Source: Anaerolineales bacterium
Lineage (GTDB): Bacteria > Chloroflexota > Anaerolineae > 4572-78 > J111
Length of the DNA stretch: 64,000 nucleotides
NCBI GenBank assembly: GCA_020634935.1
Contig: JACKAT010000007.1
Location: 99,080 to 163,079, forward strand
Direction: 5' to 3'
Under the pieces are notes generated by a model. That model ran no database searches, was not told where the DNA came from, and saw nothing but the letters and a program-made list of their open reading frames with translations. This document shows positions 15,693-27,666 of this stretch, in pieces. The position numbers and the translations under genes were made by a program. Each line of letters starts with the position of its first letter. Position 1 is the stretch's first letter.

Positions 15693-15774
15693 AAGGTGAC
15701 GGTCACTTTTGCAGGGGCAGAGCCATTGATTTGGTCGATCAGATGGGTGTTTTTGACCAAGTGACCGTCACCTT
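15693..15774. repeat. Palindromic element family 1, variant copy D
   Basis: AAGGTGACGGTCACTT (15693-15708) and AAGTGACCGTCACCTT (15759-15774): the same arms with the central base of the 11-bp palindrome changed from A to G, compensated in the other arm. The 50-nt loop is unrelated to copy A, and TTACGC ends are not clear. Confidence 0.75.
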
Positions 15775-15799
15775 ATGGTTATACTGAGAGTTGCTGCTC

Positions 15800-16240
15800 T
15801 TACGCTTTCTTGCTTGCGTTCAGCATGTCTAAGTAGTGCGCGTTGTACATCACCCCGAGAATATTCCCAAAGGGATCGACCACAGAAGCCGTGACGAAGC
15901 CCGGCCCCCGGTTGGTAAGCGGTTCATATGCTGTCGCCCCCATTGCCGTCAGCGTTTCAAGCGTGGCGGCGATGTCGTCAACGTGCCAGTAGACTATCGC
16001 CCCGCCCGGACCGGCGGTGGCTCCTTTCGGCGCGTAGCTGCGGTTGATAAGGCCGAGTTCGTGCTGATAATCGCCGAGACGAAATTCTATATAGGCCAGC
16101 CGGTCGTCGGGGCCGCGCTGCTCGAAGTAGGGCGCGAGGCCCAATAGCTCAGTGTACCACTGTTTCGCGGTTTCCATATCGGCGTCAGCCACCCAGAAAC
16201 TGAGGGTAGCCATGCCGCGCAATAGCGTTGTATTCGTCAT
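15800..16240 (-). CDS. VOC (glyoxalase/bleomycin-resistance) family protein
   Basis: 146 residues: LSFWVADADMETAKQWYTELLGLAPYF, YIEFRLGDYQHELGLI, YWHVDDIAATLETLTAMGA and VVDPFGNILGVMYN are the usual beta-alpha-beta-beta-beta repeats with metal-ligand positions (H in YQHELG, E/N near the end). The substrate is unknown. It is the last gene of a leftward run with an epoxide hydrolase and a DJ-1-like protein, downstream of a YafY/WYL regulator. Confidence 0.88.
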   Translation of the reverse strand: MTNTTLLRGMATLSFWVADADMETAKQWYTELLGLAPYFEQRGPDDRLAYIEFRLGDYQHELGLINRSYAPKGATAGPGGAIVYWHVDDIAATLETLTAMGATAYEPLTNRGPGFVTASVVDPFGNILGVMYNAHYLDMLNASKKA

Positions 16241-16291
16241 TTTTTATGCCTTTGATGGGTTCTGATTTGGATGTCTATTACTAACGGGTTA

Positions 16292-17404
16292 TTAGTTACC
16301 CCGCAAATCTCGGTAGAACGCCCGGATATCATCAACCAGCAGATCAGGCGCTAGATGCGCGGCGTAATGCCCGCCCCGGTCGTACTCGGTCCAACGGACG
16401 ATATTTTTGTGGTCGCGCTCGGCAAACCGCCGGATCGACTGGAAATCGCCGGCGAACATGGCCAGGCCGGTGGGGGTGGTAGTGGGTTCGGGGGGATGCT
16501 TGGCGTGAGCGGCCTCGTAGTAGAATCGCGCGGCGGAGGCGGCCGTGCCGGTGAGCCAGTAGAGCATGACGTTGGTCAGAATGAAATCATCGTCAAGGTT
16601 TCTGAATAACTGGACATTCCAGGCCAACTGGCCGACGGGCGAGTCGAGTAAGGCGAAGGCCAACGTTTGAGGTTGGGTGGACTGAAGCTTGTTGTAGGCT
16701 GACATCGTGTCCCAGAACCACTGTAGACGCGCCATAGCCGCTTGTTCCTGCGTTGATAAATTCTCTAGGTCGGCCGGATCGCCGGAGGGGAAGGAGAAGA
16801 GTTGGGTCACGTGAACGCCGGCGACATGCGCCGGATCGCACCGGCCGACCTCCGGGGAGATCATCGATCCGCCGTCGTTGCCGGCTGCGCCGTAGTGGTC
16901 GTAGCCCAGGCGGCGCATCAGCTCAGCCCAAGCTCGGGCGATCCGGGAGCTGTTCCACCCGGTTTCGTGCGTGGGGCCGGAGAAGGTGAAGCCGGGAATT
17001 GAAGGAATGACCAGGTGGAACGCCTCGGCCGGGTTGCCGCCGTGAGCGCGGGGGTCGGTGAGCGGGCCGATGACGTCCACATACTCCACAAACGAACCGG
17101 GCCAGCCGTGGGTTACGATGAGCGGCAAAGCCTCGGGTTCGGGCGAGCGAACGTGCAAGAAGTGAATATTCTGACCATCGATGTCGGTGGTGAACTGGGG
17201 ATATTCGTTCAACCCGGCCTCGACCTTGCGCCAATCGTACCCCGAACGCCAATACGCTACCAGCTTCTTGATGACATCGAGCGGTACGCCATAATCCCAC
17301 CCCACGCCGGGCAGTTCATCAGGCCAGCGGGTACGTTCGAGCCGTGCTTGCAAATCGTCCAGATCGGCTTGTGGGATTTCAATGGTAAATGGTTGGATAG
17401 TCAT
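16292..17404 (-). CDS. Epoxide hydrolase (EHN-domain alpha/beta hydrolase)
   Basis: 370 residues. An EHN N-terminal domain (1-~110; FTIEIPQADLDDLQARLERTRWPDE by landmarks FTIEIPQ and RTRWPDE) precedes the alpha/beta hydrolase core with the oxyanion motif HGWPGS (99-104), nucleophile D177 in AAGNDGGS, and catalytic H346 in RGGHYAAHLAPD. Microsomal-type epoxide hydrolases open epoxides to diols. I use the ATG at 17404 with AGGAG upstream; the frame extends nine codons further without support. Neighbours suggest a detoxification unit. Confidence 0.9.
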   Translation of the reverse strand: MTIQPFTIEIPQADLDDLQARLERTRWPDELPGVGWDYGVPLDVIKKLVAYWRSGYDWRKVEAGLNEYPQFTTDIDGQNIHFLHVRSPEPEALPLIVTHGWPGSFVEYVDVIGPLTDPRAHGGNPAEAFHLVIPSIPGFTFSGPTHETGWNSSRIARAWAELMRRLGYDHYGAAGNDGGSMISPEVGRCDPAHVAGVHVTQLFSFPSGDPADLENLSTQEQAAMARLQWFWDTMSAYNKLQSTQPQTLAFALLDSPVGQLAWNVQLFRNLDDDFILTNVMLYWLTGTAASAARFYYEAAHAKHPPEPTTTPTGLAMFAGDFQSIRRFAERDHKNIVRWTEYDRGGHYAAHLAPDLLVDDIRAFYRDLRGN

Positions 17405-17460
17405 TGGAAAAACTCCTTTACTTAAAATCAAATTAGAGATACCCGGACAGCGTTTAATCC

Positions 17461-18096
17461 CTATGCCTCAGACGCTCGACCCGCTAGCGCCATCAATTTA
17501 TAGAAATACGAGGCCTCGCCGGTCTTGAACAGCCCATACCAGGCTTCGAGCGTTTCAGCCGAGTAAAGGTCGAGCTTTTTGAAGATATGATAGGCAAAAT
17601 CAAGCGGGGCCGTGGCTCCGGCCGTGATCAGCGGGCCATCGGTTACCGCCGGCTCGTTTTGGTAGAGCGCCGCGCCTTGGTAATCTGTGGTCTGCAAGTA
17701 CTCGAGCGCATTGCTGGTGTGGCGTTTATCATCGAGGATACCGGCGCGAGCTAAACCGGCGGTCGCCCCGCAGATGGCCGCCACCGGGACCCCGGCCGCC
17801 AAAAACTCCTTCGCCTTTTGAGCCGCCTCGGTATTTTGTCCTTCGTCCCAGCTATCGGCGCCGGGTAAGATCAACATCGCGCTCTGGGCCGGCTCCAATT
17901 CATCGAGCGTCATATCGGGCAAAATGGTCACCCCGCCGATGGTCTTGACCGGCGTTGGGGTGAGGCCGACGGTTTTGACGCTGTAGCGCCCCGGCTGCGT
18001 TTGAAAGGCCGGTTTGTTGATGCCCGCCACGGCAAAACCCGGCTCCCAATCGGCCAGCGTGTCAGGCACAAAGAGATGAACGGTTTGTATTTTCAT
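17461..18096 (-). CDS. DJ-1/PfpI-family protein
   Basis: 211 residues of the class I glutamine-amidotransferase-like fold. The conserved nucleophile elbow is VAAICGATAGLARAG (Cys near 109), with the acidic residue in LADWEPGF (E18) and LILPGADSWDEG before it. Family members act as glyoxalases/deglycases, chaperones or proteases; which one applies cannot be told. It is the first gene of the leftward DJ-1, epoxide hydrolase, VOC run. Confidence 0.88.
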   Translation of the reverse strand: MKIQTVHLFVPDTLADWEPGFAVAGINKPAFQTQPGRYSVKTVGLTPTPVKTIGGVTILPDMTLDELEPAQSAMLILPGADSWDEGQNTEAAQKAKEFLAAGVPVAAICGATAGLARAGILDDKRHTSNALEYLQTTDYQGAALYQNEPAVTDGPLITAGATAPLDFAYHIFKKLDLYSAETLEAWYGLFKTGEASYFYKLMALAGRASEA

Positions 18097-18187
18097 GGGA
18101 TAACTTCTTAGCCTTATCTAAATCAATATATATTTGGTGTGGGGAGATTAGAGATTAGGAGATGGGGAGATTAGACTGAACAACCTC

Positions 18188-19177
18188 CTAATCTCCAGTC
18201 TCCAATCTCAAATCTCCAGTCCCCCCATCATACCGCCTCACAATCGCTCTGGCGCGTTCGATCACTAAATCGCGCAGTTCTTGTGGCTCCAAAACTTCGG
18301 CCATAGCGACATGGCCCAAAATGATACTGGCTGCCCTCTCTAAATCGGGGGTGGTAAAGGTGACGATAACTGATCCATCCGGCTGCTCTGCCAGCTTGTC
18401 CCAGTGAGCCCGATTGTCCAAGGCTATCAGCGCCGCGTCCGGGGCAAAGAACAGCCGTACCTGTACATACGTTTGAAAGTAAGGCTGGCCGGCCAGATAG
18501 GCCTCAATATCGAAGTCGGCCGGAGCCTCAAATGTCTCGTCCAGTAAGGCCAGCTCTAAAATGCGGTCCACCCGAAAAAAACGCATATCCTGGCGCAAGT
18601 GACAGTAGCCGAGGCAGTATTGCCAGCCCCAATTGTGAATCAGTAGGTACGGATCGAACTCGCGCTGCAAAGGCTCCGGCTGGTTGCGGCCTCGATAGAG
18701 CAGCCGGGTCCGCCGGCGTTTATGCAGGGCTTCGTACAGTTTCTCCAGATGAGGCGCGGCCAGGCCGGGATCGATTTGGTGCAAGCCGCTCACCAACAGG
18801 CTGCGACGGGCCCAAATGGCTTCCTGCCGCTGCTCATCGGGCAAAACATTATCGAGTTTGGCCAGCGCCCCGCGCGCACTGGTTCGATAGAGCGGCCCCC
18901 AAACCGTTTCAATGACGCTAGCGCCCAGGTAAAGCGCCACGGCTTCGGCCGGGGTAAAAACCAGCGGCGGCATTTTGTAACCGCGCACCAGGGCATAGCC
19001 GCCATACGGGCCGTGCTCGGCGTAGATGGGAATACCCATTTCATCGAGCATGTTGATATAGCGCTGCACCGTCCGCACCGATACATTCAGTTCTTGGGCC
19101 AGTTGGGTGGCGTTCTGATTGGGTTGGCGCTGTAGCAGCATGATTAAAGTGATTAATCGAGTGGCGGTGTTCGTCAT
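18188..19177 (-). CDS. YafY-type HTH regulator with WYL domain
   Basis: 329 residues. An HTH_11 domain (1-60; QNATQLAQELNVSVRTVQRYINML) is followed by the YafY core and a WYL domain (about 145-225; RRTRLLYRGRNQPEPLQREFDPYLLIHNWGWQYCLGYCH, quoted by its ends) and a C-terminal WCX domain. RBS AAGGAGAA at 7 bases. WYL regulators sense small ligands or nucleic acid. It is oriented toward, and probably controls, the DJ-1/epoxide hydrolase/VOC unit. The last residues are read from GAGATT-rich repeat DNA, so the C-terminus may be extended. Confidence 0.9.
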   Translation of the reverse strand: MTNTATRLITLIMLLQRQPNQNATQLAQELNVSVRTVQRYINMLDEMGIPIYAEHGPYGGYALVRGYKMPPLVFTPAEAVALYLGASVIETVWGPLYRTSARGALAKLDNVLPDEQRQEAIWARRSLLVSGLHQIDPGLAAPHLEKLYEALHKRRRTRLLYRGRNQPEPLQREFDPYLLIHNWGWQYCLGYCHLRQDMRFFRVDRILELALLDETFEAPADFDIEAYLAGQPYFQTYVQVRLFFAPDAALIALDNRAHWDKLAEQPDGSVIVTFTTPDLERAASIILGHVAMAEVLEPQELRDLVIERARAIVRRYDGGTGDLRLETGD

Positions 19178-19297
19178 GTGATTTCTCCTTTATGGTTGGG
19201 TAGTGGGACGGTTGGAAGGATGGTTGGTTGGTTTCATGATCGAGACTGGTTAATCGATGTGCTGATTAGAACTGTTACCGTCATTTTACAGTAAGTA

Positions 19298-19316
19298 TAC
19301 GACAATTTCTGTCGTA
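19298..19316. promoter_or_regulatory. TACGACA-N5-TGTCGTA inverted repeat
   Basis: A perfect 7-bp inverted repeat with 5-nt spacer, 121 bp upstream of the YafY/WYL start. A second, looser repeat (ACTGT 19271-19275 / ACAGT 19288-19292) lies between. The location suggests an autoregulatory operator. The rest of 19178-19510 holds only twin-hairpin repeats. Confidence 0.5.
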
Positions 19317-19381
19317 ATTAAGCGGCGACTTTTCGAGGATTTTGATAATGGGTTGCTGAGGTGCTACGTGAGGAACCGGAA

Positions 19382-19510
19382 CTGGAGCGTCAAAACTGGA
19401 GCGTCAAAGCTCTGCTTTGACCGGAACAAAACTTGCTTTGTCCCGGAGCACCTTTCCGGAGCAACAAAGCTTGCTTTGTCGCTCCAGAACTTTGTTGCTC
19501 CGGAAAGGTG
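19382..19510. repeat. Compound copy of twin-hairpin family 2
   Basis: Several GGAGCGTCAAA and CAAAGC-GCTTTG units are nested here: TCAAAGCTCTGCTTTGA (19407-19423 region), ACAAAGCTTGCTTTGT and the outer pair AACACC-type CACCTTTCCGGAGCAAC / GTTGCTCCGGAAAGGTG. The outer pair alone makes a 17-bp hairpin just past the stop of the S9 peptidase gene and could terminate it. Confidence 0.7.
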
Positions 19511-21517
19511 TTACTTGAGATATTTGTCAAACCAGCGCAAGATGTGATTCAGCCGGGCAATCCGCCGATCCGTGCGCCCGCCGCGCGAGAGGCCGTGCGA
19601 CTCATCCGGGAAGCGCACGAATTCCGTATCGACGCCCAGGGTTTTGAGCGCGATGAAAACTTGCTCACCTTGTTCGATGCTACAGCGCAGATCGTCTTCA
19701 CTGTGTATGACAAGCGTTGGGGTTTTGACCTGGCCGATATATTTGAGGGGCGACTGCCGCCAATAAGTTTCGTGGTCGTCCCAAAAGTGAGTGGTGGGGC
19801 CGAAGAGGGCCGACCAGATGCTGGCCAAATCGCCGGAGCCGAACATGCTGACGCTGTTGCTGACGCTGCGCTGCGTGACCGCCGCCTGGAAGCGGTTGGT
19901 ATGGCCGATGATCCAGGTGGTCATAAAGCCGCCGTAGCTGCCGCCGGTTACGCCCATCCGCTCCCGGTCAATGTAGGGCTTCTGCTCGACCACATCAACC
20001 CAGGCCATCAGATCGGCGTAATCTTTATTGCCCCAATCATTGTAGATGGCTTTGGTATGCGCTTCGCCGTAACCGAGACCGCCGCGCGGGTTGCAAAAGT
20101 AGACCACGTAGCCGTGCGCCGCCAGAAAGTAGAATTCGTGCATCATAAAGTGGCCGTATTGCGTCATCGGGCCGCCGTGAATTTCGAGGATTGACGGATA
20201 TGTCTGATTCGGATCGAAACCCGGCGGGGTCAAAATCCAGCCCTGTAAATCGTTGCCGTCCGGGCCTTTGAACCACACCTCTTCCACAGCGCCCAAATCT
20301 CTGGCCCGCAGCAGCGCTTGATGATGGCGCGTTAGCTGCCGTGCCGCACCCGCAGCCGGGTCGATGACCATGATTTCACCCGGCGAGGTCATCGTGGCAA
20401 AGAGATAGGCCAGTTTTCCGCTGTCTCGACTCAGATGAAACTCATCGACCACGCCTGTTTCGGCCACAACATCCTGCAAATCGGTCCCGTCAACCGCAAT
20501 TGATTTAAGTTGCGTATCGCCGTGGTGGGTAACTTGGAAATAGAGGGTGCGGCTGTCGGCGGACCAGGCCGGGGCAATGGTTTGCATGCTGCCGATGTCG
20601 TTGAGGGTTTCGTGGCCGACCTGTAGATCGAACGCGCCGGTCAGGTTGACGGCCGGGCTGTTGCCGTGGGTCGGCACGACCCAGAGGTTGATATTCTGCC
20701 ACAGATTGGTTCTACCCCCTTCCTGATAAAACGCAATCCACCAGCCGTCGGGCGAAAAGCGGGCGTGCGATTTGGGGCCGGGCGCGGTTTCGATTTGGTA
20801 GAGTTCGTTGTTGGCTACGGAGATTACGTACAGATCAGCCTGATCCCAATCGCGGTCAGGATCGGCGGCGCGGTTGGAGTGAAACAGAATCTTGCCGCCG
20901 TCAGGGGACCAGTGCGGGTCGAACTCATCGTAAGTGTCGCCTTTAGTGAGCTGTTTGGCGCGACCGGTGCTGGTGTTGGCCATCCAGATGTGCCACCGCT
21001 CTTGCGGCAGAAAGCCTTCGCCGTCCTGTTTGTAGAACAGCCGGGTGATGTGGCGGTCAACTACGCCTAACTTCTCTTTCGCCGAGTCGGCTTCACGGTC
21101 CAGAACCGCTTGATCCGTTTTGCGGAAGTTGAAGACCAACTGCTTCCCATCCGGCGACCACTCGAAGCCGCCGAAGTCCCCCTTGAGATCGGTCAGCGGC
21201 CGAGCCTCGCCGCCGTCGAAGGGGATGATGTAGATTTGCGATTGTTTTTCATCGGCCCGGTTGGAGATAAACGCAATCGCCCGGCCGTCGGGCGACCAGC
21301 GGGGTTGGGCGTCAACCTGATCGCCATAAGTGAATTGGCGCGGCCGGCCGCCGGAAGCGGGAACCACCCATAAATTGTAATATTTGCGCTGGCTGGTCTG
21401 GTCAATGCGCTGCCGGCAGTAAACCACCTGTTCGCCATCGGGCGAAATTTGTACTCCGGAATTAAGGCTGAAGCGGTAAAGATCATCGGCGCTGATGAGT
21501 TTTTTTTGTCTTGGCAT
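19511..21517 (-). CDS. S9-family serine peptidase (acylaminoacyl/dipeptidyl-peptidase type)
   Basis: 668 residues. The N-terminal 400 residues contain TolB/WD-type propeller strands (PRWSPDGRAIAFISNR, GFEWSPDGKQLVFNFR, DPHWSPDGGKILFHSN). The C-terminal alpha/beta hydrolase has the nucleophile S527 in GGSYGGFMT, Asp in HSEDDLR (about 608) and H641 in DESHGLS. The family cleaves short peptides or N-acyl residues. No signal peptide is visible, so it is probably cytosolic. A small coiled-coil membrane protein lies 21 bp upstream on the same strand. Confidence 0.93.
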   Translation of the reverse strand: MPRQKKLISADDLYRFSLNSGVQISPDGEQVVYCRQRIDQTSQRKYYNLWVVPASGGRPRQFTYGDQVDAQPRWSPDGRAIAFISNRADEKQSQIYIIPFDGGEARPLTDLKGDFGGFEWSPDGKQLVFNFRKTDQAVLDREADSAKEKLGVVDRHITRLFYKQDGEGFLPQERWHIWMANTSTGRAKQLTKGDTYDEFDPHWSPDGGKILFHSNRAADPDRDWDQADLYVISVANNELYQIETAPGPKSHARFSPDGWWIAFYQEGGRTNLWQNINLWVVPTHGNSPAVNLTGAFDLQVGHETLNDIGSMQTIAPAWSADSRTLYFQVTHHGDTQLKSIAVDGTDLQDVVAETGVVDEFHLSRDSGKLAYLFATMTSPGEIMVIDPAAGAARQLTRHHQALLRARDLGAVEEVWFKGPDGNDLQGWILTPPGFDPNQTYPSILEIHGGPMTQYGHFMMHEFYFLAAHGYVVYFCNPRGGLGYGEAHTKAIYNDWGNKDYADLMAWVDVVEQKPYIDRERMGVTGGSYGGFMTTWIIGHTNRFQAAVTQRSVSNSVSMFGSGDLASIWSALFGPTTHFWDDHETYWRQSPLKYIGQVKTPTLVIHSEDDLRCSIEQGEQVFIALKTLGVDTEFVRFPDESHGLSRGGRTDRRIARLNHILRWFDKYLK

Positions 21518-21538
21518 GGGACTCTTCGCGGAAAAGAT

Positions 21539-21802
21539 TTATTTTAATAGATGATGAGACGGCGTCTCCGGGATATCGACCGGCTCGCCTTGCAACTGCT
21601 TCAATTCCAGCCACAGCCGGAATAATTCCTGTTCGGCTTGCCGCTGTTCGATTTCCAGATCGTGGTTGAGCGAACTGATCCGGCTGTTGACCCCCTGGAT
21701 TTGCTTCGCCAGGGTTTTGCTCTGATAATTTGCCAGCCACACCATAACCAGGGCGACCAGGCTCAATAAAATGGCGATACCTAAAACAATGGTTTCCAGC
21801 AT
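21539..21802 (-). CDS. Small membrane-anchored coiled-coil protein
   Basis: 87 residues from the ATG at 21802 (GGAGA upstream): one N-terminal membrane helix (MLETIVLGIAILLSLVALVMVW) followed by a helical, Gln/Glu-rich segment with coiled-coil heptads (residues about 30-70). No family recognised. It is probably co-transcribed with the S9 peptidase. Confidence 0.7.
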   Translation of the reverse strand: MLETIVLGIAILLSLVALVMVWLANYQSKTLAKQIQGVNSRISSLNHDLEIEQRQAEQELFRLWLELKQLQGEPVDIPETPSHHLLK

Positions 21803-21892
21803 TTTTTCTCCAATCGAGGTTCGAGTATATTTTATGACAAAATAGCTGTCAAATTCTAACCAATTTCTTCGTAATATTTTTGGTAAATGAGG

Positions 21893-21945
21893 TATAATGA
21901 AGATCGTGCGGGGAGGCATGCCCAGATGCTGCCTCGCTTTTTTTT
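21893..21945 (+). terminator. TATAAT followed at once by a terminator-like hairpin, upstream of metH
   Basis: GAGGCA (21913-21918) pairs with TGCCTC (21930-21935), followed by GC and a run of eight T (21938-21945). A TATAAT lies at 21893-21898, which would place a start near 21905 and end the transcript after about 40 nt. It may be an attenuator for metH, a tiny RNA, or a terminator. I could not match the leader to a known cobalamin or SAM riboswitch. Confidence 0.5.
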
Positions 21946-21986
21946 GCGAAAGATAGGTAGTGTCCTTAGGCATAACTAACGCCTTG

Positions 21987-22045
21987 GTTCGTAGTCATGG
22001 CTTTAGCCGTTTTTGGGTAGTACCGCTAAAGCGGTTACTACGAAC
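21987..22045. repeat. Palindromic repeat family 3, copy 1
   Basis: GTTCGTAGT ... GGCTTTAGCCGTTTTTGGG ... CCGCTAAAGCGGTTACTACGAAC: 59 bp that fold end to end. Other copies are at 35346-35406 and 45591-45652. This one lies in the metH leader, 38 bp before the start codon. Confidence 0.82.
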
Positions 22046-22083
22046 AAACTACCAACTATCCAACCACCATTAAGGAGATGTAG

Positions 22084-25773
<3,690 letters not shown>

Positions 25774-25794
25774 GGGATACATTGATAGGAACTG

Positions 25795-25852
25795 TTGTAA
25801 CTCATACCTCAGATATGCTAGAATAGCTATACCTAGATAAGCTATAAGCTAT
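25795..25852 (+). promoter_or_regulatory. Promoter and repeated AGCTAT half-sites of the VapBC-like operon
   Basis: TTGTAA (25795-25800), 18 bp, TAGAAT (25819-25824). Directly overlapping and following are ATAGCTAT (25823-25830), AGCTAT (25840-25845) and AGCTAT (25847-25852), a cluster of palindromic half-sites at the start of transcription. Such sites are usual for autoregulation by the antitoxin. Confidence 0.55.
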
Positions 25853-25867
25853 GTTGGAGCAAAGTAT

Positions 25868-26266
25868 ATGACTAAGCCGGTAATAACCCAAGAAAAACAT
25901 ATTCATCTTTCGCAAGACCAGGCTGATCGTTTAAGAAATCTGGCGGAGGTACGCCAGATAAGTGAAGATCAGATTATCGAGAAAGCTCTGGACATCATGT
26001 TTAGTCTGGGGGAAATTATCACCGAGGATGTTTTTTGGGACAAACTTGATAAAGGTGAGATCGTACCTTACTCATCTCGAGCCGGGTTAGAGGCTAATTT
26101 GCTTAACGAACGTCAGGCAGAGTATCGGTTCAAGCAAGATTTGGTTAAACTGGGGTTGCTTGAAGAAATCCGAAATATTGATACTAGCTCTCCCGCAGAT
26201 GATGTTGCGCCGGTACCGCTGGACGGTAAGCCGCTTTCCAAAATGATTATTGAGGAACGCCGTTAA
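25868..26266 (+). CDS. Putative antitoxin of a VapBC-like pair
   Basis: 132 residues. The N-terminus (EKHIHLSQDQADRLRNLAEVRQISEDQIIEKAL) looks like a ribbon-helix-helix-type DNA-binding segment; the remainder is charged and probably wraps the toxin. Longer than most VapB antitoxins (about 75-90). RBS GGAG eight bases before ATG. The stop TAA touches the GTG start of the PIN-domain gene, so the two are coupled. Confidence 0.78.
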   Translation: MTKPVITQEKHIHLSQDQADRLRNLAEVRQISEDQIIEKALDIMFSLGEIITEDVFWDKLDKGEIVPYSSRAGLEANLLNERQAEYRFKQDLVKLGLLEEIRNIDTSSPADDVAPVPLDGKPLSKMIIEERR

Positions 26267-26731
26267 GTGGCTGTGTTTTATCTGGATACAAGTGCGCTTG
26301 TTAAACGGTATGCTTTAGAAACAGGCTCTAATTGGGTCATCGCTTTAACTTCTGCCGCTTCTGGTCACGATATTTTTGTGAATCGTCTTGCTGGCCCGGA
26401 AATGATTGCCGCTATTTTTCGAAAGGTTAAAGTCAAAGAAGTTTCTCGATCGAAGGCAGCGCAAATCGCTCAAACCTTTCGCTCTGACTGGCAAGCCAAA
26501 TATCAGATCTTGAGCGTGACATCTACCACCGCCGATCAAGCGATGCAGCTTGCCGAGATTTATGGGCTGCGTGGCTATGATGCTGTTCATTTGGCAACAG
26601 CTTTGGCGCTTCAAAGAATACGCTTATCGGCAGGCTTCTCGAAATTTACTTTTGTGACCGCTGATAACGACCAACTCAGTGCTGCTCAGGCAGAAGGTCT
26701 GCCGGTTGAAAACCCCAACAATTATTCGTAA
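26267..26731 (+). CDS. PIN-domain ribonuclease toxin (VapC-like)
   Basis: 154 residues of a PIN domain: D7 in YLDTSALVKRY, E45 in GPEMIAAIFRK, D105 in GYDAVHLATA and D133/D135 in FVTADNDQL give the four-acid metal site. VapC toxins cleave tRNA or rRNA loops. The GTG start at 26267 follows the antitoxin stop with no gap (GAGGAAC upstream). A standard type II toxin-antitoxin pair. Confidence 0.9.
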   Translation: MAVFYLDTSALVKRYALETGSNWVIALTSAASGHDIFVNRLAGPEMIAAIFRKVKVKEVSRSKAAQIAQTFRSDWQAKYQILSVTSTTADQAMQLAEIYGLRGYDAVHLATALALQRIRLSAGFSKFTFVTADNDQLSAAQAEGLPVENPNNYS

Positions 26732-26749
26732 AGATTTACTAACTACCCC

Positions 26750-27652
26750 CTAACTCACCAACTCGATTCCCTCCCGCGCCAGCCGCGCTTGAATGAGAGC
26801 CAGCAATTTGGGACGCAGGTGAACCGCCTGGCCGAAATGGGCACGGACGGCTAAGGTGATTTCGACGTGCTCGGCCAGAAGGCCGGACTCGCTGATGACC
26901 TGCCAGGGATCGTGCATTTCTTTGAAGACGGCAGGAGCCTCCTGCCCTAAGGTCTCCAGTAGCGGTACGGTTCGCTGGAGATCGGCGGCGGCAATTTTGA
27001 GGGTGATGTTGGCCGCAGAGTAGATGCCCCGGCTGTAGTTGCAAATCCAGCGCATTTCGCCGTTGGCAATCACATAGACCTCGCCGGTGAGCGATCGGAG
27101 CCAGGTGGCATTGAGACTGACCTGCTCCACCGTGCCTTCGATAATATCAAGCTGAGCCTTGACCTTGATTTTTTCCCCCACGTAAAATTGATCCTGAAAT
27201 AGAATCCCAAAACCGGCCAGATAATCGGCGATCACGGTGCGACCGGCGAAGGCCAGGGCCGAAATGAGCAGCCCGGTCACGGTCACGATGGTGCTCATGG
27301 GGGCAAATTGGCCCAGGATGGCCAGACCCGCCAGCACAAAGGCAATGACGGAGATAGCGCTAGAGATGATCTCTTGCAGGGTTTGCCGCCGCTGCTCGTG
27401 GGGTGGAGGAATGTCGATGATCTCGCCGGGCAGCCAATCGATCAGCCGCGCGATGAGTTTTGAGACCCCTTCTTCGCCGGTATGGTGCTGTAAATGAGCT
27501 GGCAAATGTGACGGCGAAAATTCATAAAAGCGCAAGAACAGCCCGGCCAGCCGCCACGACAGCCGATAGATGAGCCACGCTAGAAAAATAATCAGCCCAA
27601 CATTGATGAGTCGAATGATCAGCGGTAAGTCCCCGGCAGCGGCAGTTTCCAT
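26750..27652 (-). CDS. MscS-like mechanosensitive channel (paralog 1)
   Basis: 300 residues with three to four membrane helices (about 10-32, 92-110, 115-135) and the MscS pore/beta domain: ISALAFAGRTVIADYLAGFGILFQDQFYVGEKIKV (landmarks FAGRTVIADYLAG and FYVGEKIKV), IEGTVEQVSLNATWLRS and GEVYVIANGEM. Small-conductance channels release solutes on hypo-osmotic shock. It lies 14 bp downstream of a paralog on the same strand with the same domain order. Confidence 0.85.
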   Translation of the reverse strand: METAAAGDLPLIIRLINVGLIIFLAWLIYRLSWRLAGLFLRFYEFSPSHLPAHLQHHTGEEGVSKLIARLIDWLPGEIIDIPPPHEQRRQTLQEIISSAISVIAFVLAGLAILGQFAPMSTIVTVTGLLISALAFAGRTVIADYLAGFGILFQDQFYVGEKIKVKAQLDIIEGTVEQVSLNATWLRSLTGEVYVIANGEMRWICNYSRGIYSAANITLKIAAADLQRTVPLLETLGQEAPAVFKEMHDPWQVISESGLLAEHVEITLAVRAHFGQAVHLRPKLLALIQARLAREGIELVS

Positions 27653-27666
27653 AATGTGTCTTTTCC

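Noticed and set aside
19433..20194. Forward frame of 253 codons at the end of the S9 peptidase gene
   Set aside because: Opposite strand of a well-supported peptidase gene, starts inside twin-hairpin repeats, low-complexity composition.
21803..22083. Cobalamin or SAM riboswitch before metH
   Set aside because: I could not find conserved riboswitch core elements by eye; only a simple hairpin and a family 3 palindrome are visible.
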